The notes beneath the pieces were generated by a model, which was not told the origin of the DNA, searched no databases, and worked only from the letters and a program-made list of their open reading frames with translations. A stretch of 64,000 nt of DNA from Variovorax sp. PBS-H4 (GTDB lineage Bacteria > Pseudomonadota > Gammaproteobacteria > Burkholderiales > Burkholderiaceae_C): assembly GCF_901827205.1 (NCBI RefSeq), contig NZ_LR594675.1, positions 682,001 to 746,000 on the forward strand. The letters are read 5' to 3'. Below, in pieces: positions 9,222-17,447 of this stretch. A program made the translations under genes and the position numbers. Positions within the stretch are counted from its first letter, which is position 1, and every line of letters begins with the position of its first letter.

Positions 9222-9458
9222 GCAAACCCCTTGGACAAAACGCTGGCGGACAGGGACGGCACCGAGGCGGCGAAGAAGGTGGGCGTCACAATCACGCCCG
9301 GTCTTCGCATATCGGCAGCGACACCTCCAACTTGAAGCCTCACGGCCGGCATGGCCGTGTACCTGGCCGGAGTAAATCCGACGGGAGAGTCCTGCGCAAT
9401 CAGCCGAAAGTTCGCTTGCGCGGATTGGAGGCGCGCGGCCCGCCGCGTTACCGAGCGC

Positions 9459-11573
9459 TCAACGCTCTTTCTGCACCGGGTAGTCTGCCGTCGCGGTATC
9501 GCGCACACGCACCTCTATGCGACGCGAGGGAGCGCCGGCGCTGCTCCACGGCAGGGGCAGGTTGTCCTGAACCAGTTCGATCTCATGGGAGCCTGCCACC
9601 ACTTGCGGAAAGCTGTAGAAGCCTTGTGCATCGGTGCGCGCCACGTAGCGGCGGTCCAGCACCACCGTCATGTTGGCGACGCCTCCCTCGCTGGCTTCGC
9701 GGCGGCCGTTGCCGTCCTGGTCGAAAAACACATGGCCTTCGACCCGGCCCGCGCCACTGCCCGGCGTGCCGCCGATCGGTGCACTGGCCAGCCCGCTGCG
9801 GCTCTCGTAGCGAAGCGCGACCATGAAGCTGCGGCTCGAAGGCGTGGTCAGAACCGGCGCCTGCGTCGCAGCGGAGAGCGCCGAGATCACGGCCGGATTG
9901 AGTGATTCCTGCCCATGCGCCGCGGTGTACTGGGCGATGAAAGACCACCCCAGTCCCAGTGGCCAGCTCACGCGCGCGTTGGCGCTCAGGAAGCGCGCGC
10001 TGATCTCGCCCGCGCCGTTGCTGCCGCGCAGGCTGAGGTCCAGGCGCGCACCGGCCGGCAGTGGCGTCGTGCCGAGCAGGCCCCAGTACGCCGTGCGCCG
10101 GTCGATTCCTTGTTCGCGCGAATGCTCCAGGGCCAGGGAGGTTGACAGCGACTGCGTTTCGCCCACGCTCCAGGCATGGTCGAAGCCGGTGCGCAGCACG
10201 CGCAGGTCGGTGCCGTGGGCGACATCGGTGCGCCACTGCGTGTAGCCCCAGTCGGACTTGTGCTCCCACGTGAGCTGCATCGACTGTGCGGCGAAGGTGC
10301 CGCTGCGCGCGGCCAAGGTGGCGGAGACCGCGTCGCGCGAATCGAAGCGCCAGCGGCCGAAGAGATTGCCGAAGACTGAGCTGCGCCGCTGGCCACTGAC
10401 GCTGTCGCTGAACTCGACATTGCCACCCAGTTGCCATTGCCGCGTCGCGATGTCGCCGCGCCAGGAAGCGCCGCGCAGGTCGTTCGGCAGCGAGTCGCTG
10501 CCCCAGCGCAGCAAGGGCTCGAAATAGAAAACCGAGGCGCCCTGCTGCATCAGCTCGCTGCGCCAGGCCGCGTCGACCCAGGCGCCCGTGGCCGAATCCC
10601 GCGGCGCCAGCGAGCCGGCATCCGAAGGCCGGCCCTCGCTGCGCGCAAGGTTGGCCTGGATGCGCATGCCGCCCACCTTGTCGGCGATGCCGCCGAAGCC
10701 GCTGCCCAGGGCGTCGGCCCAGGGCGCCAGCCCCTGCCACGCCAAGGCGCTCCAGAGCGAACGCGTGTTCTGCGCGTAGCCGGGCACCCCGTTCTGGTTG
10801 ACGTCGCGTGTCTCGACCATCTGCACCGCCGCATCGACCCGGCCGACCGCCATCGGGCCTGTGCCGTCGACCAGCGAGGTTTGCGCGCCCATTCCTGCAG
10901 CGCTGCCGCGCCCGGTGGTGAAGCCCTGGAAGTTCAGCCCGTCGAAGTACCCCAGTCGGCCGGCCGAGGCATTGAAGCTGGTGCGCCCCGGCTGCTCCAG
11001 CGTGGCGGCGGCGCCCTCGATCGGCAGGCTCGGGAGGTAGACCCGGCCGACGCCGCGCGCCAGCGGTGTGCTCCCCATGTTGATGTTGCCGACGCTGTTG
11101 TTGCCGAGCCAGCCCCCGTCGAAGGGCATGCCGCGCTGGTCGATGCGCCAGGTGCTGCCGGTGCGATAGCTGTAGGGCACGACCGTCGCAGGCGTGCCCG
11201 TGCTGCCGAAGAAGCCGAGGCCGGAGACCGGTGCGCTGTCGCGGTTCAGGTTGAAGTTGGCCGAGAGGGTGCCGTGATCGGGCGTGTCGAGGTGGCCGGA
11301 AAACAGCAGCGACTGGCTGCCCTGGTGCACCACGCCGCTCTGCCGGGTCGACTGCCCTTCCACGCTCCAGTCGCGCGGCCAGCCGGCTTCGCGGGGACTC
11401 GCCGCGTCGTCGCCGTTCACCGCCTGAGGACTGTCGTCGAGCACGCGGTCGACGTACTCGGCGGCGGCTGATGCCCCAGCCGGTGACGCCGATTGCGCCC
11501 ATGCAGCCGCGCCGGCCAGGGCCGCGCCCGCCCAGCACAGTCGGAGGGCGTGGCGCGCGAGCATTCGTGTCAC
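9459..11573 (-). CDS. Usher-like outer-membrane protein with C-terminal SdrD-B-like domain
   Basis: This 704-residue exported protein has a signal peptide ending near AAWAQ. The long middle part is made of alternating strands and repeated Trp/Tyr/Gly patterns typical of an outer-membrane beta-barrel. The last about 110 residues (GRVEGHVFFDQDGNGRREASEGG... RTDAQGFYSFPQVVAG) form an SdrD-B/carboxypeptidase-regulatory-like fold with a Ca-binding-like DQDGNG loop. I do not see a normal FimD N-terminal domain, so it is a shortened or atypical usher or anchor. GTG 11573 is chosen because it overlaps the chaperone stop (GTGA), as at the other junctions of the operon; ATG 11564 is the alternative. 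Confidence 0.7.
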   Translation of the reverse strand: MTRMLARHALRLCWAGAALAGAAAWAQSASPAGASAAAEYVDRVLDDSPQAVNGDDAASPREAGWPRDWSVEGQSTRQSGVVHQGSQSLLFSGHLDTPDHGTLSANFNLNRDSAPVSGLGFFGSTGTPATVVPYSYRTGSTWRIDQRGMPFDGGWLGNNSVGNINMGSTPLARGVGRVYLPSLPIEGAAATLEQPGRTSFNASAGRLGYFDGLNFQGFTTGRGSAAGMGAQTSLVDGTGPMAVGRVDAAVQMVETRDVNQNGVPGYAQNTRSLWSALAWQGLAPWADALGSGFGGIADKVGGMRIQANLARSEGRPSDAGSLAPRDSATGAWVDAAWRSELMQQGASVFYFEPLLRWGSDSLPNDLRGASWRGDIATRQWQLGGNVEFSDSVSGQRRSSVFGNLFGRWRFDSRDAVSATLAARSGTFAAQSMQLTWEHKSDWGYTQWRTDVAHGTDLRVLRTGFDHAWSVGETQSLSTSLALEHSREQGIDRRTAYWGLLGTTPLPAGARLDLSLRGSNGAGEISARFLSANARVSWPLGLGWSFIAQYTAAHGQESLNPAVISALSAATQAPVLTTPSSRSFMVALRYESRSGLASAPIGGTPGSGAGRVEGHVFFDQDGNGRREASEGGVANMTVVLDRRYVARTDAQGFYSFPQVVAGSHEIELVQDNLPLPWSSAGAPSRRIEVRVRDTATADYPVQKER

Positions 11574-12373
11574 GGCGCGAATCGCTGCTCGATGGCCATC
11601 GAACCCTTGCGGCCCCATTCCAACTTGCCGCTGACGGCGAGCGGGTAGCGGATCGCGACGGCCGTCTCGGTGTCACCGGGCTTGGTCGCGACCAGTGTGA
11701 CTTCGCGTGTCTCGCCCGCCATGACGGGTGTTGTGGCGGCCTGCAGCTCGAGCGCGGTGCCGTCGGCGTCCTTGCCGCCGAGGAAGCCCGCGAGGCGGCC
11801 GTGCGCGTTGCCGGTGTTGCGCACCTTGAGCACGGGCGTGGGGCGGCCGTCGACGGTCTTGACGGTGGTGCCTGCCAGTTCCAGCACTGGCGCCACCTCC
11901 CCTACGGCGACATACACGATGACCCCGATTCGCGCGCCCAGCGCAATCGGCATGCCTGGCGCCGCGGTGGGCTGCTGGCCTTCGATCATCACGGCGAAGC
12001 GGCACTCCATCGGCGGCGTGTCGGCCGGCGGCGTCACCTGGAAGCGGAAGCGGTAGGGCCGCCCGGGCGTGATGCTGAGCTCGCGACGTTCGATCGCAAC
12101 CCAGGGGCGGCAGCTGCCGGGCAGCAGTTCGTCGCTGAAGTCGACCGAGCCATCGGGACGCAATGTCCAGTCAGCAGTCTTGAGCCTGTAGGCAGCGGCG
12201 CGCTCGTCGCGGTGCGTCAGCTCGAGCACTTCGCCTACCCGATCGCCAGGCTTGACGGACAGCTCGAAGCGCGGCGGCGAGACGGCCAGCGAAAACTGGG
12301 CCTGGGCAGGAAGGACGACCGCCACCCATGCGGCAAAGGCGGCGGCGATGCGGAAGGCGGTAAGGCGTGTCAA
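11570..12373 (-). CDS. Periplasmic pilus-chaperone-like protein
   Basis: This 267-residue exported protein has a signal peptide (IAAAFAAWVAVVLPAQAQ) and a two-domain Ig-like pattern like PapD-type chaperones. The N-terminal strand is FSLAVSPPRFELSVKPGDRV, then a G1-like VIVYVAVGEV segment leads into the second domain, where LKVRNTGNAHGRLAGFL matches the NTG/N-G pattern of chaperone domain 2. It starts at TTG 12373, overlapping the upstream stop (TTGA). Its position between subunit genes and the outer-membrane gene fits delivery of subunits to the outer membrane. Confidence 0.7.
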   Translation of the reverse strand: MTRLTAFRIAAAFAAWVAVVLPAQAQFSLAVSPPRFELSVKPGDRVGEVLELTHRDERAAAYRLKTADWTLRPDGSVDFSDELLPGSCRPWVAIERRELSITPGRPYRFRFQVTPPADTPPMECRFAVMIEGQQPTAAPGMPIALGARIGVIVYVAVGEVAPVLELAGTTVKTVDGRPTPVLKVRNTGNAHGRLAGFLGGKDADGTALELQAATTPVMAGETREVTLVATKPGDTETAVAIRYPLAVSGKLEWGRKGSMAIEQRFAP

Positions 12374-12840
12374 GGCGTGACCTCGATCTCGAAGAAGAAC
12401 TGGAGCGATTGCGCGCGCTCGACCGCACGCCCGTCGGCCGTGAGGTCGAGCGCGATGCTTTCCTGCAGGAAGGGCTCGCGCACGACCCCCTCGAACACCA
12501 GGGTGCGGCCGCCGCCGCGCACGGTGCCGGGGAGCAGCCGGCCCTGCGTGCGCCAGGTGGCGGTCATCTTTTCGTCCAAGGTCGGTGCCAGGCCCATGTA
12601 GAGTCGTGCGGAGCGGTTCAACCAGGGCGAGAGGTTGAGCCGCAACGCAACCGTGACGCGCCCGTCGACCGTGTTGTCCCCGGCTCGCCCGGGCGCCAAC
12701 TGGCGCCACCGCATCGGCGTCCTGGGCTGGCTCAGGTAGGTGCCGGTGTCGTCGACCCGGTAGGTGGCGGCGTGGGCTGTGGCGGGCAGCGCGGCGACCA
12801 CGAGGGCGGCAAGCGGCCAGTGAAGATGGCCGAATTTCAT
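12370..12840 (-). CDS. Exported protein of unknown function in the pilus-like locus (156 aa)
   Basis: The protein has a signal peptide (WPLAALVVAALPATAHA) and a mature part of about 132 residues predicted all-beta (VTVALRLNLSPW, TLVFEGVVREPF, LQFFFEIEVTP). I do not recognise the family. It overlaps its upstream pilin-like gene by ATGA and the chaperone gene by TTGA, so it is translated as part of the same set. A minor subunit, adaptor or second chaperone are all possible. Confidence 0.65.
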   Translation of the reverse strand: MKFGHLHWPLAALVVAALPATAHAATYRVDDTGTYLSQPRTPMRWRQLAPGRAGDNTVDGRVTVALRLNLSPWLNRSARLYMGLAPTLDEKMTATWRTQGRLLPGTVRGGGRTLVFEGVVREPFLQESIALDLTADGRAVERAQSLQFFFEIEVTP

Positions 12841-13508
12841 GGTGCGCTCAGCGTGAAAGTTGCACGCCCGGTGAAGGTGCCCGCGGGCACGAGCGCGGTG
12901 TTCAGGTAACGGAAGGCCAGGCAGCTCTCGAACCACGTATTGCGCGTGACCGTGAGCAGGGTCTGCGCGCCACCCGTGAACGCGCCGCTCGGCAGGCTCG
13001 GCGTGGCGTCTCCATTGCCCGACGAGGTCCACGCGATGTTGTTGAAAGCGAGGGTGGCGCCGCTGGCGTTGATCAGGGCCGCAGGCGTGCTGACACTCAG
13101 GGTCGCGTCGCTGCCGCCGCTGCCGTTTCCCGGCCGCCGATAAAAGCCGCCGACGTACACCTGCCCGGTCGTGGCAGGCGAGGTGCAGAAGGCGCGGCCA
13201 TCCCACGCACTTGCCGTGACCGTGTTGTCGGTCGTCATGTTCTGCGCGGCGCCGGAGCCGATCTGGCCGCTCGGCACTGTGACCGAGGCGGTGTTGACGG
13301 TCGTGTTGTTGCCGGGCGTGCCGCCGTTGTTGAAGTTGCCGCCCGTCATCGTTCCCGCGCCGACCTGCAGGAAGAGCGCTTGGGCGCCGGGGGTGATGTC
13401 GACCGTATAGCCGTGCGCCGCGGACAGGCCCGCAGCGCACAGTGCCGCGGCCACCCCCCGCAAGGGCAATCGTCCGGGACGTCGAAAGAAGGCTTGCGAG
13501 GTTTTCAC
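12837..13508 (-). CDS. Pilin-like exported protein C (223 aa)
   Basis: An N-terminal signal peptide (LPLRGVAAALCAAGLSAAHG) leads to a mature protein rich in Gly, Asn, Thr and Ser. Its first strand, GAQALFLQVGAGT, matches LFLQVGTGT in the two other pilin-like proteins of the locus. It contains two cysteines that could form a disulphide (AFCTSP, ESCLAF), which the other two lack, and its C-terminal strand (TFTGRATFTLSAP) resembles a subunit edge strand. It could be the tip or adaptor subunit. It overlaps the next gene by ATGA. Confidence 0.68.
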   Translation of the reverse strand: MKTSQAFFRRPGRLPLRGVAAALCAAGLSAAHGYTVDITPGAQALFLQVGAGTMTGGNFNNGGTPGNNTTVNTASVTVPSGQIGSGAAQNMTTDNTVTASAWDGRAFCTSPATTGQVYVGGFYRRPGNGSGGSDATLSVSTPAALINASGATLAFNNIAWTSSGNGDATPSLPSGAFTGGAQTLLTVTRNTWFESCLAFRYLNTALVPAGTFTGRATFTLSAP

Positions 13509-13606
13509 GGTCGGCGCTGCCGCGCTGCAGTGGGCTCAGGACAATTCCGGCTCGGGGCGAAGTTGCCGCGAAGGCTCGTCGGTGCCTCCGAGGAGCCGCG
13601 CAGCGA

Positions 13607-14251
13607 TCAGGGCATGGTGGCGGTGTAGGTCACCACGCCGTTGTTGCCGGCCGTGTTGCCGTAGGTCCCAGCCGGAAGCGTCGCGGTGTTGGCGTACGCG
13701 AAGGTCCATTTGCCTTCCTGACGCACGAGGCCACCGGTGGCCGTGAGCGTGGTGCCGGTGGTCGAAGCGCCGCCGCCTGCGGCAAGGTTGAAGGCCGGGT
13801 GGGCAATGCCCGTGTTGACGAATCCCGGGGTGGTGGACGCCAGAGCGCCAGACGCCACCGTGATGTCGCTCCAAGGCACGGTGGGATTGCCGGCGACGCC
13901 GGTGCTCAGAGGGCCGCTGACTCCGCTGACCAGCGTCACCGTGCCGTTGTTGCCCAGCACCCGCACAGTGACGGCGCCAGCCGTCAGGTCGCCGCCCGTG
14001 CCAGCCACTGCCGTGCCGTTGCCGACACCGCCGCCCGGCACTGCGAAGGAGATGTTGTCCACCGTCGCGTTGTTGGCATTGCTGGTCCCCGTGCCCACTT
14101 GCAGAAACAGCACTTTGGGAACAGTGATGCTGAAGTTCAGTTTCGCGCTGGCCGACAGGGCACCGGTGCCGTTCACGAGATTCGATTCGGCTTGGGCCGC
14201 AAGAGGTGCGACAGCACCGAGGACAGCAGCGATGACGAGGAGTTTTTTCAT
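13607..14251 (-). CDS. Pilin-like exported protein B (214 aa)
   Basis: The signal peptide MKKLLVIAAVLGAVAPLAAQA is followed by a mature protein starting with LNFSITVPKVLFLQVGTG. The body repeats short strands with many Gly/Thr/Asn/Val, including the block VTVRVLGNNG, and ends ALIYTATMP-like (VVTYTATMP). It is clearly paralogous to protein A (same ITVPK.LFLQVGTGTS, AGNPTVPWSDI, AHPAFN and LPAGTYG blocks). ATG 14251 gives the signal peptide directly. It has its own promoter element (14289-14332) and heads the operon leading into C, the 156-aa gene, chaperone and outer-membrane protein. Confidence 0.72.
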   Translation of the reverse strand: MKKLLVIAAVLGAVAPLAAQAESNLVNGTGALSASAKLNFSITVPKVLFLQVGTGTSNANNATVDNISFAVPGGGVGNGTAVAGTGGDLTAGAVTVRVLGNNGTVTLVSGVSGPLSTGVAGNPTVPWSDITVASGALASTTPGFVNTGIAHPAFNLAAGGGASTTGTTLTATGGLVRQEGKWTFAYANTATLPAGTYGNTAGNNGVVTYTATMP

Positions 14252-14288
14252 AGGAGTCCGAGAAAAGGTCAGGTTGTTGCGGTGACGC

Positions 14289-14332
14289 AATGTAGGTGAG
14301 TAATCGCCAAAAATGTGAACACTTAAGTTCTC
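14289..14332 (-). promoter_or_regulatory. Conserved promoter of pilin-like gene B
   Basis: Reading on the minus strand, GAGAACTTAA is followed by TACATT with the starts exactly 38 nt apart, ending about 37 bases before the start codon. The same pair with the same distance (GAGTACTTAG and TACATT) stands before gene A. TACATT is a plausible -10 element and the upstream box a likely regulator site. Confidence 0.6.
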
Positions 14333-14357
14333 ATAAAAGTACCTTTGAGAGCTTTCG

Positions 14358-14388
14358 TTAAAAAGTGGCGGTGCTGCTTCGGTCCGCC
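14358..14388 (-). terminator. Rho-independent-like terminator after pilin-like gene A
   Basis: On the minus strand a GGCGG/CCGCC stem with a 12-nt loop is followed by ACTTTTTAA. It lies 51 bases after the stop of gene A and before the promoter-bearing region of gene B, so gene A probably makes a separate transcript. Confidence 0.55.
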
Positions 14389-14438
14389 GTGCAGGGTCGA
14401 TCCGCAAGGGGGATGGAAGCGCATCGGGAGTCCCTGCA

Positions 14439-15089
14439 TCAGGGCACGGTGGCGCTGTAAACCACGAGGCCGTTGTTGGCGATCGAGTCGCCGTACGTTC
14501 CGGCTGGCAGTGCTTTCGCATTGGCGTAGGTGTAGAACCAGAGACCTTCCCGGCGCACCCTGCCGCCCGTGGCCGCCACCGTGACAGGCGTGCCGGAGCC
14601 TCCGTTGCCGCTGGTGTTGAAAGCCGGGTGCGCGATGGCGGCATTGGTGAAACCGAAGGTGGCACTCGGCAAGGCGCTCGTCGTCACGAGGATGTCGCTC
14701 CACGGCACCGTCGGGTTGCCGGCGATGCCGCTGCTCAGCGCGCCGGTGGTGGCGTTGTTGAGCGAGATGTCGCCACTGTTGCCGACCAGGCGGACGGTGA
14801 CGATGCTGGAGCCGAAGAGGTCGCCACCGGTGCCTGCCAACGGCGCGCCATTGCCGACGCTGCCTGCGGGTACGGCAAAGACGATGTGGTCCACCGTTGC
14901 ATCGGTGGCGTAACTTGTGCCGGTCCCCACTTGCAGGAACAGAGTCTTGGGAACGGTGATGCCGAAGTTGAGCTTTGCGCTGGCCGACAAGGGATTCGCA
15001 TTCGTGCCGGTCGACAAGTTCGATTCAGCCCGCGCTGCCATGGACGCGAAGGCGGCAAGCGCAGCCGCCAAAAGAAGTCTTCTCATCAT
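14439..15089 (-). CDS. Pilin-like exported protein A (216 aa)
   Basis: The signal peptide (MMRRLLLAAALAAFASMAARA) precedes a mature protein beginning ESNLSTGT and then LNFGITVPKTLFLQVGTGTS. Ser/Thr/Asn/Gly-rich strands follow and the protein ends LVVYSATVP. It is the closest relative of protein B and both share the blocks GNPTVPWSDI and LPAGTYG. With its own promoter and a terminator behind it, it is the best candidate for the major subunit. No cysteine is present in the mature part, unlike type I pilins, and I do not recognise a named family. Confidence 0.72.
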   Translation of the reverse strand: MMRRLLLAAALAAFASMAARAESNLSTGTNANPLSASAKLNFGITVPKTLFLQVGTGTSYATDATVDHIVFAVPAGSVGNGAPLAGTGGDLFGSSIVTVRLVGNSGDISLNNATTGALSSGIAGNPTVPWSDILVTTSALPSATFGFTNAAIAHPAFNTSGNGGSGTPVTVAATGGRVRREGLWFYTYANAKALPAGTYGDSIANNGLVVYSATVP

Positions 15090-15112
15090 GTTCCCAGGGG
15101 CAAAAGGTGGGC

Positions 15113-15156
15113 AATGTAGGCGACAAAATCCTGTTTTTCTTAAAACCTAAGTACTC
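15113..15156 (-). promoter_or_regulatory. Conserved promoter of pilin-like gene A
   Basis: Minus-strand GAGTACTTAG is followed after exactly the same 38-nt distance by TACATT, then GCC and a short leader to the start codon at 15089. This is the twin of the element before gene B. Confidence 0.6.
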
Positions 15157-15287
15157 ACATGCCCCTGGGAGAGTTCTTTGGTTTGCGAGTGAAGACAGGT
15201 GTTTTCCCTAGGCAAGCACGACCACTTTTCAGGTGGCGGAGTCAAGCCTCGTCAGACCACCACCGCTTTGATTCGCGCGGGCGTGGT

Positions 15288-15316
15288 CTTGTAAAGTTCT
15301 CTGTTCGCCCCGAGTT
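15288..15316 (+). promoter_or_regulatory. Possible heat-shock (sigma-32) promoter of htpG
   Basis: CTTGTAAA, a 12-nt spacer and CCCCGAGTT resemble the sigma-32 pattern (CTTGAAA, then CCCCAT-T), 32 bases before the htpG start codon. The -10 half is imperfect, so this is a suggestion. The 258-base gap 15090-15347 otherwise holds the gene A promoter. Confidence 0.35.
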
Positions 15317-15347
15317 CACCCACGTTTCCATTTCTCTCGAGCCAGTC

Positions 15348-17393
15348 ATGACGCTTTCCAAGACCAAACTTCCTTTCCAGGCCGAAGTCGCCCAGCTGCT
15401 CCACCTGGTGACGCATTCGCTCTACTCGAACAAGGAAATCTTCCTGCGCGAGCTGATCTCGAATGCCTCCGATGCCTGCGACAAACTTCGCTTCGAAGCC
15501 ATCGACCAGCCGGCGCTCTACGAGGACCAGCCCGCGCTGGAAGTGCGCGTGTCCTTCGACAAGGACGCCAAGACCCTCACCATCGTCGACAACGGCATCG
15601 GCCTGTCGCAGCAGGAAGCCATCGACAACCTGGGCACCATCGCCAAGAGCGGCACCAAGGAGTTCATGAGCAAGCTCTCGGGCGACCAGAAAGCCGACGC
15701 GCAACTGATCGGCCAGTTCGGCGTGGGCTTCTATTCAGGCTTCATCGTGGCCGACAAGATCACGGTGGAGTCGCGCCGCGCCGGCCTGCCCGCCGAAGAA
15801 GGCGTGCGCTGGGTCAGCGGCGGCGCCGGCGACTTCGAGGTCGACACCATCACCCGCCCGCAGCGGGGCACCAGCGTGACCTTGCACCTGCGCGACGATG
15901 CCGAGGAGTACCTGAACCTCTGGAAGCTCAAGTCCGTCATCTCCAAGTACTCCGACCACATCTCCCTGCCCATCCTGATGGAGAAGGAAGAGTGGAAGGA
16001 AGGAGAGGACAACAAGGGCGGCGAGATGGTCAAGACCGGCGAGTGGGAGCCGGTGAACCAGGCCAGCGCGCTGTGGAGCCGCCCCAAGAAGGACATCACG
16101 GACGAGCAGTACGTCGAGTTCTACAAGAACATCAGCCACGACTACGAGCCGCCGCTCGCCTGGAGCCACAACCGCGTCGAAGGCAACACCGAGTACACCC
16201 AGCTGCTCTACATCCCCTCCAAGGCGCCGATGGACCTCTGGAACCGCGAGAAGAGCGCGGGCGTCAAGCTCTACGTCAAGCGCGTCTTCATCATGGACGA
16301 TGCCGAGGCGCTGCTGCCGAGCTATCTTCGCTTCGTCAAGGGTGTGATCGACTCCGCGGACCTGCCGCTCAACGTCAGCCGCGAGTTGCTGCAGGAAAGC
16401 CGTGACGTGAAGGCCATCCGCGAGGGCAGCACCAAGCGCGTGCTCGGCATGCTCGAAGACCTCGCGAAGAAGCAGCGCAAGACCACCACGAGCAGCGGCG
16501 ATGACGGCAAGCTCGACATCGGCTCCGGCGAGTCGGTGCCCGCGCCCAACCCGGCCGACGGCGTGACCGATGTCGTCGACAAGAACGCCGACAACACCCT
16601 GGCCGCCGAGGCAGCGGCCGAGTACGGCGACGAATCGGGCAAGTACGCCAAGTTCTACGCCGAGTTCGGCGCCGTGCTGAAGGAAGGACTGGGCGAAGAC
16701 TTCGCCAATCGGGAGCGCATTGCCAAGCTGCTTCGCTTCGCGTCCACCGGCAGCGATACGGTGAGTGTGAGCTTTGCCGACTACAAGTCACGCATGAAGG
16801 AAGGCCAGGAGGCGATCTACTACATCACGGCCGAGACGCTTGCCGCCGCCCGCAACAGCCCGCAACTCGAGATCTTCAAGAAGAAGGGCATCGAGGTGCT
16901 GCTGATGACCGACCGGGTCGATGAATGGGCGCTCAACTACCTCACCGAATTCGACGGCACGCCGTTGCAGAGCGTGGCCAAGGGTGCGGTCGATCTGGGC
17001 AAGCTGCAGGACGAGGCCGAGAAGAAGGCGGCCGAGGAAGCGGCCGAGGCCTTCAAGCCGCTGCTGCAGCGGCTCAAGGAGGCCCTCAAGGACAAGGCCG
17101 AGGACGTGCGCATCACCACCCGCCTGGTCGATTCGCCCGCCTGCCTGGTGGTGCAGGATGGCGGCATGAGCACCCAGCTCGCGCGCATGCTCAAGCAGGC
17201 CGGCCAGCCCGCGCCGGAACTCAAGCCGGTGCTGGAGGTGAATGCCGAGCATCCGCTGGTGAAGAAGCTCGAGGGCTCGACGCACTTCGAGGACTTGGCG
17301 AACATCCTGTTCGACCAGGCCTTGCTCGCCGAGGGCGGCCTGCCCGCCGACCCGGCGGCCTATGTGAGGCGAGTGAACGCGCTGCTGGTCTAG
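15348..17393 (+). CDS. htpG: Molecular chaperone HtpG (Hsp90)
   Basis: This 681-residue ATP-dependent cytosolic chaperone shows the N-terminal ATP-binding GHKL domain (SLYSNKEIFLRELISNASDA, VDNGIGL, GQFGVGFYSGF), the middle domain (YIPSKAPMDLW, LPLNVSRELLQE) and the dimerisation domain. ATG 15348 gives the usual LPFQAEVAQLLHL beginning. Compared with E. coli HtpG (624 residues) there is an insertion of about 50 low-complexity residues between RVLGMLEDLAK and YAKFYAEFG (roughly residues 375-432), rich in Gly, Ser, Asp, Ala. A possible sigma-32 promoter precedes it. Confidence 0.97.
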   Translation: MTLSKTKLPFQAEVAQLLHLVTHSLYSNKEIFLRELISNASDACDKLRFEAIDQPALYEDQPALEVRVSFDKDAKTLTIVDNGIGLSQQEAIDNLGTIAKSGTKEFMSKLSGDQKADAQLIGQFGVGFYSGFIVADKITVESRRAGLPAEEGVRWVSGGAGDFEVDTITRPQRGTSVTLHLRDDAEEYLNLWKLKSVISKYSDHISLPILMEKEEWKEGEDNKGGEMVKTGEWEPVNQASALWSRPKKDITDEQYVEFYKNISHDYEPPLAWSHNRVEGNTEYTQLLYIPSKAPMDLWNREKSAGVKLYVKRVFIMDDAEALLPSYLRFVKGVIDSADLPLNVSRELLQESRDVKAIREGSTKRVLGMLEDLAKKQRKTTTSSGDDGKLDIGSGESVPAPNPADGVTDVVDKNADNTLAAEAAAEYGDESGKYAKFYAEFGAVLKEGLGEDFANRERIAKLLRFASTGSDTVSVSFADYKSRMKEGQEAIYYITAETLAAARNSPQLEIFKKKGIEVLLMTDRVDEWALNYLTEFDGTPLQSVAKGAVDLGKLQDEAEKKAAEEAAEAFKPLLQRLKEALKDKAEDVRITTRLVDSPACLVVQDGGMSTQLARMLKQAGQPAPELKPVLEVNAEHPLVKKLEGSTHFEDLANILFDQALLAEGGLPADPAAYVRRVNALLV

Positions 17394-17447
17394 GCGGGAA
17401 CCCGAGGCCGCGCCACCGCCCGGCCGAAATCCCGAAGGGGGCGATCC

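Noticed and set aside
9218..9508. 96-residue minus-strand frame between the outer-membrane gene and the short exported protein
   Set aside because: It overlaps the end of the outer-membrane gene, has no signal peptide and shows no domain.
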